Source: Planctomycetota bacterium (GTDB taxonomy: Bacteria > Planctomycetota > UBA11346). Taken from it: a stretch of 12,221 bases of DNA. Below the pieces are notes generated by a model. The model had not been told where the DNA came from. It ran no database searches and saw nothing but the letters and a program-made list of their open reading frames with translations. Positions 7,096-12,221 of this stretch are shown one piece after another. The stretch covers positions 1-12,221 of the forward strand of contig CANIXE010000034.1 of NCBI GenBank assembly GCA_947470885.1, in the 5' to 3' direction. How positions within the stretch are numbered: the stretch's first letter is position 1; each line of letters starts with the position of its first letter. A program made the position numbers and the translations under genes.

Positions 7096-7799
7096 GGTTT
7101 GGCCGCCGCGAGGGCATGGCTGACCCCGCCGAAGTAGGTGGCCCGGCGGATTCCGGTGAAGCCGGCGGCGGCCAGAGTGGCTTCCGCCTCGGTCACGGAC
7201 AGGAAACGCTTGATGCTGTCATTGAGGTAGCGGTAGGCCGCCGCATCCCCCGCCAGGGCGCCGCCCACGGTGGGGAACACGAACCGGCCGAAGGTGGCGG
7301 AAAAGGTTTTCGGCCACCAAGTCACCGGTTGGAAGAATTCCAGGATCAGCACCTGACCACCCGGGCGCAGGACACGCAGCAATTCCCGGGCAGAGGCCGC
7401 CGGATCACCGAAATTCCGCCAGCCGTAGGCCACCATCGCCCCATCGAACGAACTGTCTGCATAGGGCAGGTGCAGGGCATCCCCCACCGCAGCGCTCACC
7501 GGCACGCCCTGGCGCTTCTTGGCCCCGGCCACCAGCATCGGCTGGCAGAAATCGCAGCCGTGGACTCGCCGGGCCTTCTTCTGTTCCAACGCCTCCCGGG
7601 CCAGATCGAAGGTGCCGCAGGCCAGATCCAGGACCTCCGCCGGTTGGCCCTGCCATAGGCCCAGGGCATGCCGCCGCCAGGCCACGTCCCGCCGGGCCGA
7701 CAACACCCGGTTCAGCAGATCGTAGCGGCCGGCGATGCGCCCGAACATGGAGCGCACGGCCAGCGCGTGGTCGGTGGGAACGGGAAGGGCGCGGGACAT
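7089..7799 (-). CDS. ubiE: UbiE/MenG-family SAM-dependent C-methyltransferase
   Basis: 236 residues, normal length for UbiE/MenG, which C-methylates demethylmenaquinol or a polyprenyl-benzoquinol using SAM. The N-terminal signature VRSMFGRIAGRYDLLNRVLS spans 15-34. SAM motif I reads VLDLACGTFDLA at 56-67, where the third glycine of the usual DLACGTGD is replaced by F64. An acidic loop is present at GCDFCQPML (81-89), then GDALHLPYADSSFD (106-119), YGWRNFGD (125-132, usually FGLRN), RVLRPGGQVLILEF (142-155) and AYRYLNDSI (188-196). These cover the family's conserved blocks. The next gene overlaps its stop by 7 nt. The start codon and first five or so codons lie inside a strong inverted repeat (7784-7827), so translation may be structurally gated. 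Menaquinone versus ubiquinone cannot be decided from the sequence. No men or other ubi gene is in view apart from the UbiA-family gene downstream. Confidence 0.88.
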   Translation of the reverse strand: MSRALPVPTDHALAVRSMFGRIAGRYDLLNRVLSARRDVAWRRHALGLWQGQPAEVLDLACGTFDLAREALEQKKARRVHGCDFCQPMLVAGAKKRQGVPVSAAVGDALHLPYADSSFDGAMVAYGWRNFGDPAASARELLRVLRPGGQVLILEFFQPVTWWPKTFSATFGRFVFPTVGGALAGDAAAYRYLNDSIKRFLSVTEAEATLAAAGFTGIRRATYFGGVSHALAAAKPC

Positions 7800-7827
7800 G
7801 GTTAGGATTCCATGGCCCGCGCCCTTC
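7784..7827 (-). terminator. 18-bp hairpin spanning the ubiE start, downstream of the DUF4214 gene
   Basis: Arms 7784-7801 and 7810-7827 pair at 17 of 18 positions (only A7796/G7815 fails) around the 8-nt loop TTAGGATT. On the minus strand the hairpin begins 24 nt after the stop codon of the large secreted protein and ends inside the sixth codon of ubiE, enclosing the ubiE ATG. No T-run follows, so it is not a textbook rho-independent terminator. It may be a 3'-end stabiliser or terminator for the upstream gene, a structure masking the ubiE ribosome site, or both. A perfect hairpin of equal stem length sits at the same relative place after the second DUF4214 gene. Confidence 0.55.
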
Positions 7828-7851
7828 GCGCAATCAGCTAATTCACCGATG

Positions 7852-8583
7852 TCAGCCGCCGGCGCTGAACGGGGTGATCCCGTAGTTGGCGCAGAGCGTG
7901 ATGAATTCCTGGGCGTGGGTGAAGCCGTAGACGACCTCCAGGCGGGTCTTGCCGGCGCTCAGTTGGGATTTCCAGTTAGCCACCCCCCCGGCATCACCGG
8001 TGCGGTCGAAGAAGGCCTTGTACATCACCGCCAAGAACTGGTCGTCATTCAGGCCACGGTTCTTGAACTCCAGGCTGTCGACGAAGCCGTTGGCCAGGGT
8101 TGCGCCGGTGCGGGATCCGGCAAACAACTGTTGGGTCCAGTCGCTGGCGCCACTGGCATCGGGTTCGCGATTCAGAGTCTGCTGGTAGAAGCGGCGGACG
8201 AAATCCCGGATCTGCTTCTTCTGGGCATCCACGGTGCTGTAATTGGTGATGCCGTAGGTGTTGCAGAGGGTGGCGAATTCCTGGGCGAACAGGAATCCAT
8301 TCAGAATGTCCTCTCTTGGGGCCCCGGCATTCAACAGGTCCAGCCAGCCCTGCTTGCCCCCGGGATCGGCGGCGCGATTGAAGAACGCCTGGTACAAGGT
8401 GTCGACGAAGGTGCTGTTATCCAGGTTGCGGTTGATGAACTCCTGACTGAGGACGAAACCGGTGGCCAGGCTGGCTCCGGTCCGGGTGCCCGCGCCCAGC
8501 TGGCCGGCCCAATCATCCAGGCCTGCCTGGTCCGGGGTCCGGTTCAGGCACCGTTGGTAGAACCGGGTGACGAAGTCAGTGAT
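7852..8583 (-). repeat. Direct repeat copy 1 encoding the DUF4214 pair
   Basis: The last 243 codons plus stop of the large secreted protein match 11389-12120 in the same orientation and without gaps at the protein level. I counted 20 residue differences in 243 (about 92% identity). Long runs are identical at base level, for example around 8007-8080 versus 11544-11617. Copies are 3537 bp apart. Within each copy the two DUF4214 domains are also related to one another, but much more distantly. Confidence 0.9.
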
Positions 8584-11100
8584 CTGGGAGGAGGCGACGG
8601 TCAGGCCGAAGGACGGGGAGATTCCGGTATTGCCCGCCAGATCCTCGGCGACGAAGACGACCTGGTAGACCCCGGCACTCAAGGGCAGGTCGACACTCCA
8701 GGTCGTGCCGCTGACGGTGGCCGGAAAGGTGTTGAAGACGCTGCCATTCTTCCTGACTTCAGCGAACATCTGGACACCTGATTCGGTATTGCCGGTCCAG
8801 GTGGTGCTGGGCTTGGTGGTGGTAATGGCACTGGTGGCGGTGGTGGTCACCACCGGCGGGGTCCGATCGACGGTGAAGGAATAGGTGGCAGTGGTGGTCT
8901 GGTTGCCGGCGGCGTCCGTCAGTTTCGCGTAAGCGTTATAGACACCCTCACCGATCCCGTTCTGGGACCAGAAATCAACATACCAGTAGTTCACGGGCTG
9001 CGGCGTCGCCGAGGGGGGGATCGTGGTGGAGCCCTGGAACGCATCATTGATGAACAGGTCGACCTGGACGCCCGATTCCGAACTGGTGCCGGTCAACTGG
9101 ACGTAGGAAGAGGAGGTGATGCCATCCGACGAGGAGCTGCCGGAATCAGACCAGGTGCTCAGACCCACCTTCGATGCCACGGGGGCCTTGGCGTCGAAGG
9201 TGATAGTCAGAGGTACCGCGGCGACGTTAAGGAAACTATCGGAAATGGCATTGGCGACCCTGGCGGCCACATTAAAGCTGACCGTCCCTTCGCTGTTGGC
9301 CGGCGGGGTCCAGGTGGCGGTGTAGACCTGGCCCGAACCGCTGAGCGCGCTCAAGGTGCCGATGCTGGCAGTCAATTCACCGGAGACGAATCCGCTGACG
9401 GGTTTGGCGAAGTCCACGGTAATGGTGGTGGGGGCGGCCCCGAGCACTGAACCAGTGCCGCCATGGGTGATTTTGGGGGTTGGTGAAATCGGGATGTCGG
9501 TGTTGATGAAGGCCAGGTTGGCGGCGGTGCCGTTCTTAAAGGCCTTGCCCGTCAGACTGCGGTCGGGAGCGGTAGTCGGCGTGCTGGGGGTGAGGGTCAG
9601 CGTAGCGTTGAAATACGAACTGGAGTTGGGGAGCGGGTTGATGGTCAGCGTGGTGCTGACCGCGCCGGCAGGGATTGTGGCGATCCACTCATTGCCGGTG
9701 ATGGTCGCGCCGGACTGGATGAAATCGATGCCGGAAACGGCATCGCCGGTGGCGATCAGGCGGACGGTCTGGGCATAGGCCAGGGCCACGGCCCGGTCGT
9801 CCCGGGTCAGAGTGACGGTAACTGCGGAGCCGTTTTCATTCACCGAGGCGACGTTGGTCGAGGCATTGATGGTGACCGCGGGAGTCAGGACATTGATCCG
9901 GCTTGAGTATGAGTTGCTCGCCGCGGCATCCGGTCCGCTGCTGAAGATCCGACCATCAGCGGCGATCCGGCTACCGCCCCAGACGGCACGGTTGTAGCCC
10001 ATGGGATCGTATCCCAGTACCTGACTGTTCAGATCATAGGCTTGGGCCGCGCCAGCTTCCCAGATGAACTGGGTCCAATCGGATTGTTTCCCGTTGGCAT
10101 CCAACATCGTGGCGTCAGCAACAAGGGTGAACGTGGTGCCGATCACCACGGCATTTCCCCAATTCTGCTGGTTATAGCCCGGGAGAAGCGGGATGAGTTC
10201 GTGGGTCAGGGTACCCGTGAGGTTGCTGGTCCGCAGTAAACGCAGCGGGGTGTTGGGGTTATCCTGCAAGCCGTAGGTGTAGATGACCCCACCTTGGTTG
10301 GGGGCAAATCCAAGAATGTCAGCATTGGCATCCGGATTGGTGGCGAGTGCTTGATAGGCTTGGGGCAGCAACCCCGCACCGATGGGCGGAGTCCAACTGG
10401 CCAACGCATTGGAGGTCTGATTCAAGGTCCAGTAGGTCGGAGCAACGTTTTGCCCGTAAATGATGCCGGCTAGATGGCCCGTCGAAGCGCTCGCGACCAT
10501 TCCCTTGGTGTTGGCCAGGCTGGTGCCGTTCAGCAGCACTGAAGTGATGGTGTCGCTGGTCCAAGCCGAGGGGCGGAACGTGGAGAAATTTTCAAAATCA
10601 GCGGGAGTCGTCGAAGAATATCCGTACCGGACCCCGTTCGCGTCAATAGAGGTGATGCCACCAGGGGTGGTGAGGAGGGTGGGCGTTGAATCCGTGGCGG
10701 CGAGAACCATCGGATATTGCGCCGTGGTGGTATTGGTGGCCATATTCCACGAAGAAGCCGCACCTAAGGCCAGGCCATCGTTGCCCAGGCTGTCGAACCA
10801 GAAATCATTATAGCCGGCAGGCATGGTCAGCTTGGTGATGGTATTGGTCGTCAGGTGGTACCGATAGAACGTTTCGCTGCCGAATTCCGGGGTCCAGGCG
10901 ACGATGATCCAGTTGCCATCGGGACTCGCCCGACTCACCCAGGCGTTGTAGCTGGCGTTGGGATCTATGCCCGCAGGCAAGGGCAGGGAGGATACCGTGT
11001 ACTGGTCCAGGGCACCTGCGGTGGTGGCCAAGAGAAACAAGGCGGCGGGGACGAGTCCCAAACGGCCTTGAGGTGAGGTTAAAAACCGAGGCGTAACCAT
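7852..11100 (-). CDS. Large secreted protein: signal peptide, propeller-like region, Calx-beta, Ig-like domains, two DUF4214 domains
   Basis: 1082 residues. The N-terminus has R5, R13, a hydrophobic core (about 14-28) and a likely signal peptidase site after AGA30. Residues about 36-400 are rich in W, G, N and T with repeating GxxxxG turns, compatible with a beta-propeller or HAF-like repeat region, but I cannot name it firmly. Residues about 409-510 look like Calx-beta (VNENGSAVTVTLTRDD, later SGIDF, then IPAGAVSTTLTINPL). About 541-637, 645-745 and 748-836 are bacterial Ig-like domains (FAKPVSGFVSGELTA; two DAAGN/DLAGN endings). The C-terminal 840-1082 holds two DUF4214 domains (FYQRCLNRTPDQAGLDDW and FYQQTLNREPDASGASDW). 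Such domains are common at the C-termini of surface or exported proteins; their function is unknown. ATG 11100 has a GGAG ribosome site 5 nt upstream. The N-terminal two thirds looks less GC-rich than its neighbours. Probably an extracellular adhesive or matrix protein (inference). Confidence 0.85.
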   Translation of the reverse strand: MVTPRFLTSPQGRLGLVPAALFLLATTAGALDQYTVSSLPLPAGIDPNASYNAWVSRASPDGNWIIVAWTPEFGSETFYRYHLTTNTITKLTMPAGYNDFWFDSLGNDGLALGAASSWNMATNTTTAQYPMVLAATDSTPTLLTTPGGITSIDANGVRYGYSSTTPADFENFSTFRPSAWTSDTITSVLLNGTSLANTKGMVASASTGHLAGIIYGQNVAPTYWTLNQTSNALASWTPPIGAGLLPQAYQALATNPDANADILGFAPNQGGVIYTYGLQDNPNTPLRLLRTSNLTGTLTHELIPLLPGYNQQNWGNAVVIGTTFTLVADATMLDANGKQSDWTQFIWEAGAAQAYDLNSQVLGYDPMGYNRAVWGGSRIAADGRIFSSGPDAAASNSYSSRINVLTPAVTINASTNVASVNENGSAVTVTLTRDDRAVALAYAQTVRLIATGDAVSGIDFIQSGATITGNEWIATIPAGAVSTTLTINPLPNSSSYFNATLTLTPSTPTTAPDRSLTGKAFKNGTAANLAFINTDIPISPTPKITHGGTGSVLGAAPTTITVDFAKPVSGFVSGELTASIGTLSALSGSGQVYTATWTPPANSEGTVSFNVAARVANAISDSFLNVAAVPLTITFDAKAPVASKVGLSTWSDSGSSSSDGITSSSYVQLTGTSSESGVQVDLFINDAFQGSTTIPPSATPQPVNYWYVDFWSQNGIGEGVYNAYAKLTDAAGNQTTTATYSFTVDRTPPVVTTTATSAITTTKPSTTWTGNTESGVQMFAEVRKNGSVFNTFPATVSGTTWSVDLPLSAGVYQVVFVAEDLAGNTGISPSFGLTVASSQITDFVTRFYQRCLNRTPDQAGLDDWAGQLGAGTRTGASLATGFVLSQEFINRNLDNSTFVDTLYQAFFNRAADPGGKQGWLDLLNAGAPREDILNGFLFAQEFATLCNTYGITNYSTVDAQKKQIRDFVRRFYQQTLNREPDASGASDWTQQLFAGSRTGATLANGFVDSLEFKNRGLNDDQFLAVMYKAFFDRTGDAGGVANWKSQLSAGKTRLEVVYGFTHAQEFITLCANYGITPFSAGG

Positions 11101-11316
11101 GGAAACTCCAGGTAAGATGGTGCTGTTCAGGAATTGGGAGGTCGGTGTCTAACGGGGAATCAAGCTTGGTAAACGGACAAAGTGAGCGTGGTGGCCTTGA
11201 TATTGGTATGCAATTATATTACCGCCGCATTCGCTTCGGGCGAAGCGGGGCTCAGGACGGACAAGTTTTCATCCCGCCACCGACGAGAAATCGATCTGCC
11301 AATTTGGGGAACGCCA
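11101..11316 (-). promoter_or_regulatory. Leader and probable promoter region of the large secreted protein gene
   Basis: No gene is supported here. Going upstream from the start codon at 11100, a ribosome site GGAG (11106-11109) is present, then about 100 bp of unassigned leader, then a perfect TATAAT -10-like hexamer on the minus strand at 11218-11213 in the most AT-rich part of the window. No good TTGACA-like box is seen 16-18 bp beyond it. Instead a small hairpin CGCTTC/GAAGCG (11232-11237, 11242-11247; 4-nt loop GGGC) occupies that place. A promoter using the TATAAT would give a 5' leader of about 105 nt. A short plus-strand open frame across this region has no protein-like features. Confidence 0.4.
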
Positions 11317-11359
11317 ACACCCCTTGGGCTGGACGTGGCAGGTCCAGCCCAAGGGGTGT
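11317..11359 (-). terminator. Perfect 18-bp hairpin after the second DUF4214 gene
   Basis: ACACCCCTTGGGCTGGAC (11317-11334) and its exact complement (11342-11359) form an 18-bp stem with a 7-nt loop GTGGCAG. It begins 29 nt after the stop codon of the partial DUF4214 gene. On the minus strand it is followed by TGGCGTTCC, not a T-run. Most likely a transcription terminator or 3'-end protecting structure for that gene; it also separates it from the promoter region of the next gene. Confidence 0.6.
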
Positions 11360-11388
11360 ATCATGAAAACCGGCTTGCGTTCAGTGAT

Positions 11389-12120
11389 TCAACCGCCGGC
11401 GCTGAACGGGGTGATCCCGTAGTTGGCGCACAGGGTGATGAACTCCTGGGCGTGGGTGAAGCCGTAGACAACTTCCAGGCGGGTCTTGCCAGCGGCGAGT
11501 TGGGATTTCCAGGTGGCCAGTCCGCCCGCATCGCCGGCGCGGTCGAAGAAGGCCTTGTACATCACCGCCAGGAACTGGTCGTCATTCAGGCCACGGTTCT
11601 TGAACTCCAGGCTGTCGACAAAACCGTTGGCCAGAGTCGCGCCGGTGCGGGATCCGGTAAACAACTGCTGGGTCCAGTCGCTGGCGCCACCGGCATCCGG
11701 CTCGCGGCTGAGGGTCTGCTGGTAGAAGCGGCGGACAAAGTTTCGAATCTGCTTTTTCTGGGCATCCACGGCGCTGTAGTTGCTGATGCCGTAGAAATTG
11801 CAGAGGTTGGCGAATTCCGGGGCGAACAGAAAACCGTTGAGAATGTCCTCGTGCTGGACGCCGGCGTTCAGCTGGTCCAGCCAGCCCTGCTTGCCCCCAG
11901 CATCAGCGGCACGGTTGAAGAACGCCTGGTACAGGGTGTCGACGAAGGTGCTGTTATCCAGGTTGCGGTTGATGAACTCCTGGCTGAGGACGAACCCGGT
12001 GGCCAGACTGGCCCCGGTGCGGGTGCCGGCGCCCAGCTGGCCCGCCCAGTCATCCAGGCCCGCCTGATCCGGCGACCGATTCAGGCACCGCTGGTAGAAC
12101 CGGGTGACGAAGTCGGTGAC
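11389..12120 (-). repeat. Direct repeat copy 2 encoding the DUF4214 pair
   Basis: Partner of the repeat at 7852-8583, same orientation and same length of 732 bp including the stop codon. High similarity ends at or just before the start of the first DUF4214 domain and is confined to the coding part: the sequences after the two stop codons differ, although both hold 18-bp hairpins. Confidence 0.9.
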
Positions 12121-12221
12121 CAGGGTCGAAGCCACGGTGAGGCCCAGGGCGGGTGTGGTGGTCTGGTTGCCAGCGACATCGCTGGCGACGAATACTACTT
12201 GGTAGGTGCCGGGACCGGCGG
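11389..12221 (-). CDS. DUF4214 surface-type protein, C-terminal part (5' end beyond the window)
   Basis: The reading frame is open from the window edge to the stop at 11389, so at least 276 residues are encoded and the true start lies outside. A GTG at 12135 could be mistaken for a start. The frame upstream of it encodes GTYQVVFVASDVAGN, matching the end of the last Ig-like domain of the neighbouring secreted protein, so the gene continues. Two DUF4214 domains follow (FYQRCLNRSPDQAGLDDW and FYQQTLSREPDAGGASDW) and the protein ends in the same GITPFSAGG tail. The last 243 residues are about 92% identical to the neighbour, whereas the preceding 30 residues are only about 63% identical (19/30). 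Likely an exported paralogue with an Ig-like stalk. It is followed by a perfect hairpin terminator-like structure. The role is unknown; surface attachment is an inference from architecture. Confidence 0.85.
   Translation of the reverse strand, partial: AGPGTYQVVFVASDVAGNQTTTPALGLTVASTLVTDFVTRFYQRCLNRSPDQAGLDDWAGQLGAGTRTGASLATGFVLSQEFINRNLDNSTFVDTLYQAFFNRAADAGGKQGWLDQLNAGVQHEDILNGFLFAPEFANLCNFYGISNYSAVDAQKKQIRNFVRRFYQQTLSREPDAGGASDWTQQLFTGSRTGATLANGFVDSLEFKNRGLNDDQFLAVMYKAFFDRAGDAGGLATWKSQLAAGKTRLEVVYGFTHAQEFITLCANYGITPFSAGG

Noticed and set aside
7735..8781. Plus-strand open frame of 348 codons across the ubiE start and the DUF4214 region
   Set aside because: It is antisense to two well-supported genes, lacks recognisable motifs, and its repeated segments only mirror the DUF4214 coding repeats.
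11145..11366. Small plus-strand open frame of 73 codons between the two DUF4214 genes
   Set aside because: No convincing ribosome site, no protein-like features, and it runs through the leader hairpin and the 18-bp terminator-like stem.
7852..12120. Insertion sequence or transposon bounded by direct repeats
   Set aside because: The repeats are the coding 3' ends of two paralogous genes, no transposase lies between them, and no terminal inverted repeats flank them.
12133..12135. GTG as the start of a 248-residue DUF4214 protein
   Set aside because: The frame stays open to the window edge and encodes an Ig-like domain end matching the neighbouring protein, so the true start lies outside the window.

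Overview
This is a GC-rich (roughly 60-65% by eye) bacterial chromosomal window with densely packed protein genes. I see no RNA genes, CRISPR array, insertion sequence or phage gene. The contents are an AmpG-like muropeptide permease, a Hanks-type Ser/Thr kinase, a YacL-type membrane PIN/TRAM protein, UbiA- and UbiE-family enzymes and large secreted Calx-beta/Ig-like/DUF4214 proteins. This mix fits a diderm environmental bacterium. A Planctomycetota or other PVC-like lineage is possible, but that is only an inference from gene content.

Layout. Plus strand, 173-2268: a membrane protein with an HETGH zinc-protease motif (M50-like) and a small Cys/His N-terminus, then an AmpG-like MFS transporter. 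Minus strand, read from right to left: the 3' part of a DUF4214 surface protein that runs off the right edge (11389-12221); a complete 1082-residue secreted protein with the same C-terminal module (7852-11100); then a compact cluster of ubiE/menG-type methyltransferase (7089-7799), PIN/TRAM membrane protein (6094-7095), UbiA-family prenyltransferase (4971-5975) and an 898-residue kinase fused to a FapA/DUF342 beta-helix protein (2269-4965). The plus and minus blocks converge with no base between their stop codons.

How the genes may work together. The UbiE and UbiA families supply the C-methylation and prenylation steps of quinone or related isoprenoid biosynthesis, so the cluster plausibly makes or modifies a membrane prenyl-aromatic compound. 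The PIN/TRAM gene overlaps ubiE by 7 nt, and the kinase follows ubiA after 5 nt. A regulatory kinase and a putative RNA-binding nuclease are therefore likely co-expressed with these enzymes. The two DUF4214 proteins are probably secreted or surface-attached. Their last 243 residues are about 92% identical (20 differences counted by eye), while the sequence just upstream drops to about 63%, which suggests recent duplication or gene conversion of the C-terminal module.

Most unusual points: the kinase-FapA fusion; near-perfect 18-bp hairpins 24-29 nt after both DUF4214 stop codons, one of which swallows the ubiE start codon; and departures from consensus at the UbiE SAM motif and the second UbiA Asp motif.
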